Position numbers and translations under genes: made by a program. Shown piece by piece: positions 1-7,630 of a stretch of DNA of 24,203 nucleotides. The first letter of the stretch is position 1. Every line of letters starts with the position of its first letter. Origin of the DNA: JBBILU01 sp037444775 (GTDB lineage: Bacteria; Patescibacteriota; Gracilibacteria; BD1-5; UBA6164). Where the stretch lies: the NCBI GenBank assembly GCA_037444775.1, contig JBBILU010000018.1, forward strand, positions 1 to 24,203, written 5' to 3'. The notes below the pieces were generated by a model. It saw only the letters and a list, made by a program, of their open reading frames with translations. It did not search any database and was not told the origin of the DNA.

Positions 1-51
1 GTCCAAGTTTTGAATCTAACAAAACTGGTCGGATTTGAAACGGGACGATAG
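1..51 (+). other. G+C-richer window edge, possible 3' end of a reading frame
   Basis: The first 51 bases are clearly richer in G+C than anything near them. They form an open frame of 16 codons ending in TAG, whose last residues read KLVGFETGR. I do not recognise a family. It could be the tail of a gene cut by the edge, a foreign or repeated segment, or chance. A run of T follows at about 54-61, but I see no convincing hairpin before it. Confidence 0.2.
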
Positions 52-71
52 AGTTTTTTTTTGTAAAAAAT

Positions 72-120
72 TTGACTTTATAGTATAATCATATTATACT
101 ATAAATATATTATACTATAA
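72..120 (+). promoter_or_regulatory. Promoter overlapped by a perfect inverted repeat
   Basis: TTGACT at 72-77 and TATACT at 95-100 are separated by 17 bases, a good sigma-70-type promoter whose start point would lie just before the gene at 131. The spacer and -10 box sit inside a perfect 12-bp inverted repeat: TTATAGTATAAT at 78-89 and ATTATACTATAA at 93-104. A third half-site, again ATTATACTATAA, lies at 109-120. A repeated palindrome covering the -10 element is what an operator for a dimeric repressor looks like, but no regulator gene is adjacent. An alternative is the end of a small mobile element. The sequence pattern is certain; the operator role is inferred. Confidence 0.55.
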
Positions 121-130
121 TATATGGATT

Positions 131-1507
131 GTGAAATTTTATAATAGAAAAAAGGAAATACAAATTTTGTCAGATAAAATAAATTCAGCTAATTTTGAAT
201 TTATTTATTTACTATGAAAAAGAAGAATCTGAAAAACAGAACTTGTAAATCATTTAAATAAAAATATTTTACAAAAAGATTTCTATTATATTTTTGTGGA
301 AAAAAATGATTTAGGAGTTTTTTTAAAAAAACAAGAGAAATATTTTTTTGAGAAAACTAAGCTTAAATATAGTTTCACTTCAATAGATGACTTACTTGAT
401 TTTTTCTTTTTACAGAATTTTGTTGATTTACTTGTTATAGATGAATTTCAAAATTTTAACAGTATTGATAAATCTATTTTTTGAATTTTCCAAAAAAAAA
501 TAGATGAATTTCAAAATATATCCCAGAAAAAAATAATTGTTTTAGGTAGTTTGCAATCAATGATGGTAAAAATATTTGAAAATGCTAAAGAACCACTTTA
601 TAAAAGATCAACATTTAATTTATATTTAAAAGAATTTAATCTAGAAACTCAGATAGAGATTTTGAAAGATATTTTCCAGGAAAATTATAACCATAAAATA
701 TTGCTTGATATTTATAGTATATTTTGATGAGTAGCATATTATCTAAAATCTATTTATAGGGAAAATTATAATTTCTATTCTTTAGAAAATATTCTAAGAG
801 AGTTGTTTTTTAGTGAATTTGCAATTTTAAAGAATGAGTGAAAAGATATCTTGATAGAAGAGTTTTGACTTAAATATAAAAGATTATTTTCAATATTAGA
901 AAGTGTTTCTAATTGAAAAAATAAAAGAAGTGAAATAATGCTATCTGTATGATTGCAAACAGGAGAAATAGATATTTACTTAAAAGATTTAATAGATATT
1001 TATGACATTTTAGAAGTTAATTATCCAATTTTCGAAGAGAAAAAAAATGTAAGTACTTATAAAATTAAAGATAATTTTCTTAATTTTTGGTTTAAATATA
1101 TTTACTTGAATAAAGATAAATTTGAGTTATGACTTTATGAATTAGTTTTGAAATGAGTTATTGAAGAATTTAATATTTATAAATGATTTAAATTTGAGAA
1201 GTTGGTAAAAGAGTTCTTAATAGAAGAAAACAAAAAATGAAAATTAGACTTTGTTTTTACTCGTATTTGAAGTTGGTTAGATAGAAAAAACAATGAAATT
1301 GACATAATTTATACAGATGAAAAGAATAATATTGTTTTTTTAGAGTGTAAATTAAACGAGAAAAGAATAAATAATCAGGAAATAAATCAGTTGAAATGAA
1401 ATGTAGAAATATTTTTAAATAAGAATCCAAAATTTAAAGATAAAAATATAAAATTATGATTTGCTATTTTTTGTGAAATTAGTGTAGTCCAATTTTTATA
1501 TTTATAA
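131..1507 (+). CDS. P-loop ATPase with PD-(D/E)XK-like C-terminus (ATPase_2/DUF234 type)
   Basis: Read with UGA as Gly this is one frame of 458 residues starting at GTG 131 (V-K-F-Y-N-R-x-x-E, the usual opening of this family). Walker A is G29-K-R-R-I-G-K-T36 with UGA at G29 and G34. Walker B is LVIDEF at 101-106. A winged-helix-like stretch follows, and the C-terminal third has EID with D391 and then E405-C-K407, the PD-(D/E)XK nuclease-like arrangement of DUF234/DUF4143 relatives. Length fits the family. Proteins of this group are abundant in archaea and reduced bacteria and their function is mostly unknown; defence, mobile-element or regulatory roles have been suggested. It stands alone behind its own promoter. 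The ATPase fold is very likely; nuclease activity is only inferred. Confidence 0.85.
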
Positions 1508-1534
1508 TCTAATACATTTTTAAAATTTTTTTTC

Positions 1535-1573
1535 ACACATTTTTAATTTTGTTTTCTACACATTTTTAATTTT
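1535..1573. repeat. Short tandem direct repeat
   Basis: ACACATTTTTAATTTT occurs at 1535-1550 and again, identical, at 1558-1573, with a 23-base period. It lies in the gap between the ATPase gene and secE. No function can be assigned. Confidence 0.6.
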
Positions 1574-1618
1574 TTTTTTGCTTTTTTATGAAAAAATAAT
1601 AGAATGTGTCTTGACAAA

Positions 1619-1650
1619 TGTTGCAAAGAATAAACTGCAACATTTTTTTA
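1619..1650 (+). terminator. Hairpin with T-run before secE
   Basis: TGTTGCA at 1619-1625 pairs with TGCAACA at 1636-1642 across a 10-base loop and is followed by ATTTTTTTA. This has the form of an intrinsic terminator. It is about 110 bases past the ATPase stop and 29 bases before the secE start, so it could end the ATPase transcript or act as an attenuator in the secE leader. Confidence 0.5.
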
Positions 1651-1670
1651 TTACTATTAATTTTGTTTTT

Positions 1671-1946
1671 ATGTACGAGAAGTTTTTATCATTGTGAATA
1701 TATTGGGAGCAAATAGTATTAGCTATTTTTTTAGTATTGTTGATTATTATTTTATATTTTAATAGAAGTTTTTTTAAAGATTCTATTCGCGAATTAAAAC
1801 ATGTTGTTTGGCCAACAAGAGAAGAAACAAAAAAATATTTTATTATTGTTTTAACTGTTTTAGTTTTGTTTGGTATTTATCTTTTCATTTTTGGAACTTT
1901 ATTTTCTGAATGACTTTTCTTTTTGAAAGATCTAGTTTGAAAATAA
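1671..1946 (+). CDS. secE: Preprotein translocase subunit SecE
   Basis: SecE is the small subunit that clamps the SecY channel of the Sec translocon in the inner membrane. The 91-residue product has the conserved stretch E-L-K-H-V-V-W-P-T-R-E-E-T (roughly residues 45-57), the amphipathic helix and its W-P-T-R turn, followed by the essential transmembrane helix at about 60-80. An additional hydrophobic helix at about 14-30 precedes the conserved part. Many bacteria have a one-helix SecE of 60-65 residues, so this form is long and probably has two membrane spans. Three UGA codons are read as Gly. The gene is 30 bases upstream of nusG, the classical secE-nusG pairing, which supports the assignment. 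Confidence 0.93.
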
Positions 1947-1976
1947 TATTTAATTTATATTTTAATAAAATAAAAA

Positions 1977-2516
1977 ATGGCATTAGGTAAAGCTGAATGG
2001 TATGTTATACAAGTTATTTCAGGTACAGAAGAAAATGTAAAACAATCTCTTTTTCAAAGAAGAGAAAGTTTTTCTATGGAAGATTATATTTTGGATGTTT
2101 ATGTTCCAACTCATGATACAGTTTCTGTTAGAGCTTGATGAAATAAGGTAAAAAAGAAAAAAAATATTTTACCAGGTTATATTTTGGTGCAAATGGTTGT
2201 AACAAATGAAAGTTGGTATATTGTTAGAAATACACCAAATGTTACTTGATTTTTGTGAGCTTGAAATATTCCTGTTCCAGTAAGTGCAGAAGAATTAGCT
2301 AAATTAAAATGAAAAGTTGAAGAGAATTCAAATATTTATGAAACTGCTTTAAAAGTTTGAGATATGGCAGTTATTACTTCTTGAGCTTTTGAATGAAATG
2401 AATGAGCAATTACAGAAATTAATGATAAAAAAGGTTCTGTAAAAATGATAGTTAATATTCTTTGAAGAGATACTCCTGTTGAAATGGAATATTCTTCAAT
2501 AAAAGTTAAAAAATAA
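1977..2516 (+). CDS. nusG: Transcription termination/antitermination protein NusG
   Basis: NusG binds RNA polymerase and modulates pausing, Rho-dependent termination and coupling to the ribosome. The 179-residue product opens the NGN domain with W-Y-V-I-Q-V-I-S-G-T-E-E (residues 8-19) and has P-G-Y-I-L-V at mid-domain. It ends in a KOW domain with V-G-D-M-A-V-I-T-S-G-A-F-E-G-N-E-G at about 125-141, in which most glycines are UGA. Length is normal. It follows secE by 30 bases and is probably cotranscribed. The usual next genes, rplK-rplA, are not here; a membrane protein and greA follow instead. Confidence 0.95.
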
Positions 2517-2528
2517 GAAATTATAAAA

Positions 2529-3194
2529 ATGCAAAGTGATATAAAAAAAAATATTTATATTTTTTTACTTTTGATAACGGGTTTTCTGCTCAATATAATA
2601 GTTTATTACTTTAGTGAAGATTATCGTTTTTTACTTAGAACTTTAAAAAATGATGAATTTAATTTGGAAGTAAATGATAATTATTCTTTAGATCAGAAAA
2701 CTATAGAAAGTTATTCTTCATGAATTACTGAAACTTCTTTATGAATGGTGGAAGCTAATTTAGCAAAAGTAAAAATTAATTCTGAAGAAATTTCTATTAA
2801 ATTAGAAATGAATGAATTTGATAAAAAATTTTTATCGTTGTTTTCTTCTTATAATCTTACAAAATTAGAATCTCATTCTACTTTGTTTAATGCTACAGAC
2901 GAATATCCAGATGAATATTTTGAATATTACTCTCCAGATTTGACTATTTATTTATTTGTTACAAAAAATTATTCTGAAGTAAAAGATATATTTAATGTTG
3001 TTTCTTCTGAATCTAATTTCAAAATAAATGAAGTAAATAATTTCTGAGAAAAATCTTTTTTTATAAATTTTTTAAAAGATTTTGATGATTGAAAAGTTAG
3101 ATTAATTTTAACAAAAGATAACAGAGTTTTTGGTTTAAAAGTAGCTAAATCAAAATATGAAGAAGTGAAAAAAATACTTGTAAATTACAAATAA
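2529..3194 (+). CDS. Uncharacterised membrane-anchored protein
   Basis: The frame encodes 221 residues from ATG 2529, 12 bases after nusG. One hydrophobic segment at about residues 9-27 follows a short basic N-terminus, so it is likely an N-terminal anchor with the rest outside the membrane. The remainder is acidic and Ser/Asn/Glu-rich with no cysteine and no motif I recognise. Two UGA codons before residue 75 (2721 and 2742) split it in a standard-code reading. The close spacing to nusG upstream and greA downstream suggests one transcript, but no function follows from that. It may be a lineage-specific family. Confidence 0.75.
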
Positions 3195-3221
3195 ATATTT
3201 TAATAACTAAACAAAATAATT

Positions 3222-3701
3222 ATGACAAAAATTTATGTTACTGCTGACTGATTGAAAAAGTTGCAAGATGAATTAGAATTTTTAAAAAATGGGAAAAGAG
3301 TTGAAATAGCTGAAAAACTTAAAGAAGCTATAAGTTTCTGAGATCTATCAGAAAACTCAGAATATGAAGATGCTAGAAATGAACAATCTCAAGTTGAAAT
3401 AAGAATATCTGATTTAGAGGAACAGCTAAAAAATATTGAATTAATTGATGAGGATGATAATAATAAAGATGCTAATAGAGTTAATATGTGAGATGTTGTT
3501 ACATTATTAGATTTGGAAGATGATGAAGAGCAAGATTATAAAATAGTTGGTTCTACGGAATCTGATATTTTGGCAGAATTACCAAAAATTTCTAATGAAA
3601 GTCCTGTATGAAAAGCTATTTTAGGTAAAAAAGTTTGAGATAAGGTAAAAGTAAAATCTCAAGCAGGAATATCAGAATATAAAATTTTGAAAATTTCTTA
3701 A
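3222..3701 (+). CDS. greA: Transcription elongation factor GreA
   Basis: GreA enters the secondary channel of RNA polymerase and stimulates cleavage of backtracked RNA. The 159-residue protein has the family's N-terminal coiled coil with G-D-L-S-E-N-S-E-Y-E-D-A-R-N-E-Q at about 43-58, whose acidic tip carries the catalytic role. The C-terminal FKBP-like domain has S-P-V-G-K-A-I-L-G-K-K-V-G-D at about 127-140. Length matches the family norm of about 158. It sits 27 bases after the unknown membrane protein and just upstream of a DUF212 gene. Confidence 0.95.
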
Positions 3702-3712
3702 TTTAAAACTAT

Positions 3713-4126
3713 ATGATAAATTATTTTTATGATAATCTGATAATCATTCCTGTGGTAGCATTTTTTGTAAGTATTTTTTTGAAATGATTATTTGTAAAGA
3801 TTTCAACTTGAAAATTGGATTTATCAAGAGCATTATGAAGCTGATGAATGCCATCAGCTCATAGTTCTGTTGTTGTTTCTTTAGCAACTGCTATTGCTTT
3901 GAAACATTGAATAGAATCTGATTTATTTGCTATTTCTATGGCCTTCACTTGAATAATTATTTATGATGCATTGAATGTTAGGTTTGAAGCTTGATTACAT
4001 GCTTCAACAATAAATGATTTTCTTTGAGAAAAAAGATTTAAAGAATCTCTTTGACATTTGCCAAGTGAGGCTTTTGCTTGAAGTATGATTTGAATATTAA
4101 TAGCTGTTATTTTATACTATGTTTAA
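3713..4126 (+). CDS. DUF212/YuiD-like divergent PAP2 membrane protein
   Basis: The 137-residue frame starts at ATG 3713, 11 bases after greA. It has S-G-G-M-P-S-A-H-S-S (about residues 40-49), D-A-L-N-V-R-F-E-A-G (about 84-93) and L-G-H-L-P-S-E-A-F-A-G (about 112-122). This ordered set marks the divergent PAP2 family typified by Bacillus YuiD. The His residues in PSAHSS and LGHLPSE correspond to phosphatase motifs of PAP2 enzymes, so a lipid phosphatase-like role in the membrane is plausible but unproven. Hydrophobic helices lie at about 8-26, 45-60, 68-84 and 119-136. The gene ends directly against a strong terminator and closes the secE-nusG-greA group. Confidence 0.88.
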
Positions 4127-4168
4127 AAAAAATTAGATACAAGGCAATGTCTTGTATCTAATTTTTTT
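4124..4168. terminator. Strong bidirectional intrinsic terminator
   Basis: AATTAGATACAAG at 4131-4143 pairs perfectly with CTTGTATCTAATT at 4151-4163 around a 7-base loop, flanked by an A-run on the left and a T-run on the right. It lies between convergent genes and can stop transcription from both sides. Confidence 0.92.
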
Positions 4169-4179
4169 GTAAAATTTCT

Positions 4180-4947
4180 CTAAAAACTACAACTTGTATT
4201 TACTAAACTTCAACTATTATTAACTATTTGATATTCTTCAGCAAATATGGAGGATATTGCTTTTCAAGCATCTTGAATTTCCTGACAATTTCTATAGTCG
4301 GAATTTTGCCATAATCATTTATCTTTTGCCTTATTTATTAATTCATCAAAATCACTTACATTACTAATAGCATTTGTATCATTTTCAAAACTGTATGGAA
4401 TATTATCACTAAGATCGTGAAAAATAAACTTTTTTCTATTTTCACTTCAACTTCATACTCAATCTTTTATTTCTAGATTTCAATTATTTTCTGTTGCTAA
4501 ACTTATGCTAGGCAAAACATTTATAGAAACAGTTTTGTAATCTCATTCTAATAAAGCTGTTGGGTTTGAATTATTTTCTACTACTCAAGCTATTTGAAAT
4601 GAGGTTTTATTTTTTGTAATAGAGTATAAATAAAATTTGTCATTTTTTGGATCTTTAGGTAATTTCTCTAAATTTTGTAACATTACACTAGAATCTAAAA
4701 TTCATTGATTTGCTACTATAAATCAACTATTTGTAATAGAAAAACTATTTCCTGGATTTGGATAAATTCATCTATTTTGTTTATATGTTTTTAGAGAAAA
4801 TTTTATACTTGCTAAATCTGCAATTCTTTTAGAATCACGAGCTTCTGAGATATTTCAAGATACATATAAAAATGCTATAGTAGATAGAATTGATAATATT
4901 GTTATAGAAATTATCAATTCTGTTAATGTAAATCATTTATTATTCAT
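4180..4947 (-). CDS. Type IV prepilin-like protein
   Basis: The 255-residue product begins M-N-N-K-G-F-T-L-T-E-L-I, a class III signal: prepilin peptidase would cut after G5, leaving Phe at +1 and Glu at +5. A hydrophobic helix of about 20 residues follows, with the ISITILSILSTIAF type of sequence. The C-terminal domain is Asn/Ser-rich with two cysteines, near residues 216 and 253, that could form the closing disulfide seen in many pilins. UGA supplies the cleavage-site Gly. The gene is 25 bases after a small membrane protein on the same strand. A major or minor pilin or pseudopilin cannot be told apart from sequence alone. Confidence 0.88.
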
Positions 4948-4972
4948 CTTTTTTTTTATGAAAATATATTTT

Positions 4973-5425
4973 TTAAATTCTTATTTTATTAACTTTTTCT
5001 CAATATTTTAAACATTTACTAGTTATACATTTTCAAGTAATTCCAGCAAAAAATGGTAATAATCATAAGATTCAGATTAAAACATCTACATCTAGATTAG
5101 GTCATTCCACTATTTGAGATGAAATATAGAATAATAGTATTCAAAAAATTATCTGAATTATTCTAATATATTTTTTCTTAAATATACACATATTTGTAAT
5201 TCATATAATTAACGGAATTATTCAAATTGATACAAAAAAGTATTTTATGTAATTTAAAGTATTTTCGTTAAGTTCAATCCAAAAAAAATTAGATTCTAAT
5301 TTATCTCATTGTATTATAAGATTATAGTATAAACTTCAAATTAAAATAAGTCAAAATAGAATTCTTCAAATCATAATAGTTTTATCACTAGGTCTTTTTT
5401 GTAATAATTTCACATATTGTAGCAT
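4973..5425 (-). CDS. Small multi-span membrane protein, weakly DUF2892-like
   Basis: The frame has 150 residues with about four hydrophobic segments (near 17-33, 60-78, 85-105 and 118-135). The end reads L-P-F-F-A-G-I-T-G-K-C-I-T-S-K-C-L-K-Y-G, which loosely recalls the C-terminal G-x-C-P-x-Y signature of DUF2892/YgaP-type membrane domains but with two cysteines five apart. I am not sure of that link. It lies immediately upstream of the prepilin-like gene on the same strand and is probably cotranscribed with it, so a role at the envelope or pilus is possible but not shown. Confidence 0.7.
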
Positions 5426-5529
5426 ATTAAGTGTGGGTTATTAATAAAATTTTTAGAATTAAAAGTTTTTATTTAATGCTAAAAAGATGAAGTGATTTTA
5501 TAAAAAAAAATAAAAAAGTAAAATTAATT

Positions 5530-5556
5530 TTGACTTTTTTCAAAGTTTTATATAAT
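5530..5556 (+). promoter_or_regulatory. Promoter for tRNA-Gln
   Basis: TTGACT at 5530-5535 and a perfect TATAAT at 5551-5556 are separated by 15 bases, slightly short. The tRNA begins 33 bases beyond the -10 box. Confidence 0.6.
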
Positions 5557-5588
5557 ACACGGGTCTTGAAAATAAAAAAACAATTTTT

Positions 5589-5663
5589 TGGGAATTAGCC
5601 AAATGGTAAGGCATCGGACTTTGACTCCGACATTTGGGGGTTCGAGCCCCTCATTCCCAACCA
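5589..5663 (+). tRNA. tRNA-Gln (anticodon UUG)
   Basis: A full cloverleaf can be drawn. The acceptor TGGGAAT (5589-5595) pairs with ATTCCCA (5653-5659), followed by A and an encoded CCA end. The D arm begins GCC and ends GGC. The anticodon stem TCGGA/TCCGA encloses the loop CTTTGAC with anticodon TTG. The T arm is GGGGG-TTCGAGC-CCCTC with one weak pair. UUG decodes CAA, which fits the A+T-rich codon use. Confidence 0.95.
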
Positions 5664-5678
5664 ATTTTATTATTGAGA

Positions 5679-5728
5679 ACTAAAAATTGCTAACTAAAAA
5701 TTTTAGTTGTTGTCTTTTAGTTTTTAAT
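5679..5728 (+). terminator. Imperfect hairpin ending in a T-run after tRNA-Gln
   Basis: AACTAAAA repeats on the left (about 5679-5699) pair with TTTTAGTT and TTTTAGTTTTT on the right (5701-5726), forming an imperfect A/T-rich hairpin. It lies 16 bases past the tRNA and probably ends that transcript before the rplU leader. Confidence 0.5.
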
Positions 5729-5846
5729 TAAAATCGTGCATAACTTAAAAAGTGAGTTCAGTTAGGGGATTTTATTTTTAAGTTTTGACTTAAAATTAGA
5801 AAGAATTGCAGTCTTTCAAAAAATATTATTATTTAAGTAAATAAAT

Positions 5847-6158
5847 ATGTTAGCAGTTATAGAACTTGGATGAAATCAATTTACTGTAAGAGTTTGAGAT
5901 GTTATAGAAGTTAAAAAACAAGATGCAGAAGTTGAATCTATTTTAACTACACAAGCTTTGCTTTTAGCAAATGAAGATGGAAGTGAAACAAAAATTGGTA
6001 CTCCTTTAGTAGAATCTTCAAAAATTGAATTAAAAGTTTTAAAACAATTTGCTTGAGATAAAGTAAGAGTTTTTAAGATGAAATCAAAGAAAAGGTATAT
6101 GAGAAACAGATGATTTAGACCACTTATAACTAAATTAGAGGTAATGTCAATAGCATAA
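5847..6158 (+). CDS. rplU: 50S ribosomal protein L21
   Basis: L21 is a primary 23S rRNA-binding protein of the large subunit. The 103-residue frame opens L-A-V-I-E-L-G-G-N-Q-F-T-V-R-V-G-D, the normal N-terminal motif, with both Gly of GG partly supplied by UGA. It ends in a basic stretch, R-V-F-K-M-K-S-K-K-R-Y-M-R-N-R-G-F-R-P (about 74-92), corresponding to the usual KRRRKxYRRxxGHRQ tail. Length is typical. The normal partner rpmA (L27) does not follow; an apparent terminator and a cell-wall hydrolase do. About 180 bases of leader separate it from the tRNA. A minus-strand frame across this locus is a shadow. Confidence 0.95.
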
Positions 6159-6166
6159 ATTTGCAA

Positions 6167-6240
6167 AATCTTGATTTTGTAATATACTGATTTAGGTTAG
6201 ATATTATAAAACAAGATTTTTTTGTCTAGCAAATCCTTTT
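6167..6240 (+). terminator. Possible terminator after rplU
   Basis: AAAATCTTG just after the rplU stop (about 6166-6174) pairs with CAAGATTTT (about 6214-6222), followed by further T. The intervening loop is long (about 39 bases), so the hairpin is plausible rather than strong. Confidence 0.4.
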
Positions 6241-6314
6241 AAGTCAAACTTAATTGGTGTAAACATTTTATTTTTTAATTTATTTTGTTTACTTTTATTT
6301 TCTAAAAAATTATT

Positions 6315-7523
6315 TTGAATCACAAAGTTAATTTACAAGCTCGTATAAAAAGACACTCTAGAATATTAAAAGATAATCTTTGAGCAAATTTACATAGTTC
6401 GTCTTGTAAGAATTTCGGTGTTAGAATAGTTGCAATTTTTATTATATCGTTTTTCCCTATATATCCTGCATTAGCATCTTTTGCTAACAATAATTCTCCT
6501 ATAGAACTTTATAGGAGTGATATAGATGAGACTAGCATTTTATCTTCTTATTATAAAGAAGAACCTGTATTGAAAAAAGAAAATGTTATGTTTGAATCTA
6601 GAGATTCATTTGTTCATGTTTGAACATTTTTAGATAATTGATCAGAAATAAATAGAAAACCATCAAGTAAAATAATTACTTATAAAGTAAATTCTTGAGA
6701 TACATTAGATTCTATTGCTAAAAAATTTGAAATTTCTAAAGATTCTATACTTTGGGCAAATAATTTAGAATCTTGAAAAGAACCTAAAGTTTGAACAGAA
6801 CTTAGATTTCCCTCAGTTTCTTGAATTATACATAAAGTTAGTAAATGAGAGACTATTTCATATCTAGCAGTTAAATATGAAATAGATGAAGCTAGATTAA
6901 TTCAGGAAAATGGTTTATCTAGAGAAGCTTGAATTAGATATTGACAAGAAATAATATTACCTTGAGCTGAACAAATAAAAGAAGTTATAGTAGAGAAAAA
7001 AATAGAACCTACAAAAGTTTTAGCTAAAAAAGAAACTACAAAGAAAGAAGTTGTTGCTAAAAAAGAAACTATAAAGAAAGAAGTTGTTGCTAAAAAAGAA
7101 ACTACAAAGAAAGAAGTTGTTGCTAAAACAAATAATAAAGAAACTAATGATTCTAAAGTGATAGCTAATTCTTCTAAGTATAATTTAGTACGGAGAGCTC
7201 CAAAACATAGATTCTATTGGTGAAATTGTACTCGGTTTGTAGCACAATATAAAAATGTTAATTGGTGAGGAAATGCTAAAGAATGGTTGTCTAATGCAAA
7301 AAGAAAGGGACATCCTACTGGATATACTGCAACAGTTTGATCAATAATTGTTTTACATTGAAGGTGATATAATCCAGTTTATTGACATGTTTGAATAGTT
7401 ACAGAGGTTTCTTGAAATAATCTTATTATTGCCGATATGAATTATCGTAAATTATGAGAAGTAACTTATAGAAAAATTTCTGCTAATGATAAAGCTATTT
7501 TAGGTTATATATATGTAGATTAA
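6315..7523 (+). CDS. LysM-LysM-CHAP cell-wall hydrolase
   Basis: The 402-residue product is a probable secreted or membrane-anchored peptidoglycan hydrolase. A hydrophobic segment at about 34-57 ends A-L-A-S-F and looks like an uncleaved anchor or long signal. Two LysM domains follow, at about 122-166 and 171-215, each with the Y/H-K-V-x-x-G-D/E-T-L/I opening, and bind peptidoglycan. A Lys/Glu-rich linker holds three 11-residue repeats. The C-terminal CHAP domain has C305 in G-N-C-T-R-F-V-A and H358 in Y-G-H-V-G-I-V, the catalytic pair of this amidase/endopeptidase fold. No ATG lies before the hydrophobic segment, and TAA closes the frame four codons upstream, so TTG 6315 is chosen as the start. 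A role in wall remodelling, division or prey or host interaction is inferred. Confidence 0.88.
7023..7121 (+). repeat. Three tandem 33-bp repeats inside the LysM-CHAP gene
   Basis: The units at 7023-7055, 7056-7088 and 7089-7121 differ at a single base in the middle copy and encode A-K-K-E-T-T/I-K-K-E-V-V. They form the charged linker between the LysM and CHAP domains. Near identity suggests recent expansion and a linker length that can vary. Confidence 0.9.
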
Positions 7524-7567
7524 AAAACAGTAGATATGTAGCATGGCTACATACACTGTTTTTTTTA
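7523..7567 (+). terminator. Intrinsic terminator after the LysM-CHAP gene
   Basis: AAAAAACAGT pairs with ACTGTTTTTT, and inside it ATGTAGC (7537-7543) pairs with GCTACAT, ending in a long T-run. It begins at the stop codon itself. Confidence 0.9.
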
Positions 7568-7574
7568 TTACTAT

Positions 7575-7602
7575 TTTACAAAAGTATAATAAGTAATATA
7601 AT
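7575..7602 (+). promoter_or_regulatory. Promoter for the RNase R gene
   Basis: TTTACA at 7575-7580 and TATAAT at 7597-7602 are 16 bases apart, ending 28 bases before the start codon. It directly follows a terminator, so the RNase R gene has its own promoter. Confidence 0.65.
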
Positions 7603-7630
7603 GCAATTATTATTTTTTTTATTATTAAAT

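Noticed and set aside
296..484. Short frame starting at GTG 296 as a separate gene
   Set aside because: The same frame continues in both directions through UGA codons; Walker A lies upstream at 215-238, so it is only the middle of the ATPase gene.
1611..1640. TTGACA at 1611 as the secE promoter
   Set aside because: No -10-like hexamer lies at 16-18 bases; the region downstream is the hairpin.
5876..6166. 96-codon minus-strand frame
   Set aside because: It lies opposite rplU, whose motifs and length are clear; the minus frame is a shadow.
7023..7121. CRISPR-like array
   Set aside because: The 33-bp units are directly tandem without spacers and are in frame in the LysM-CHAP gene.
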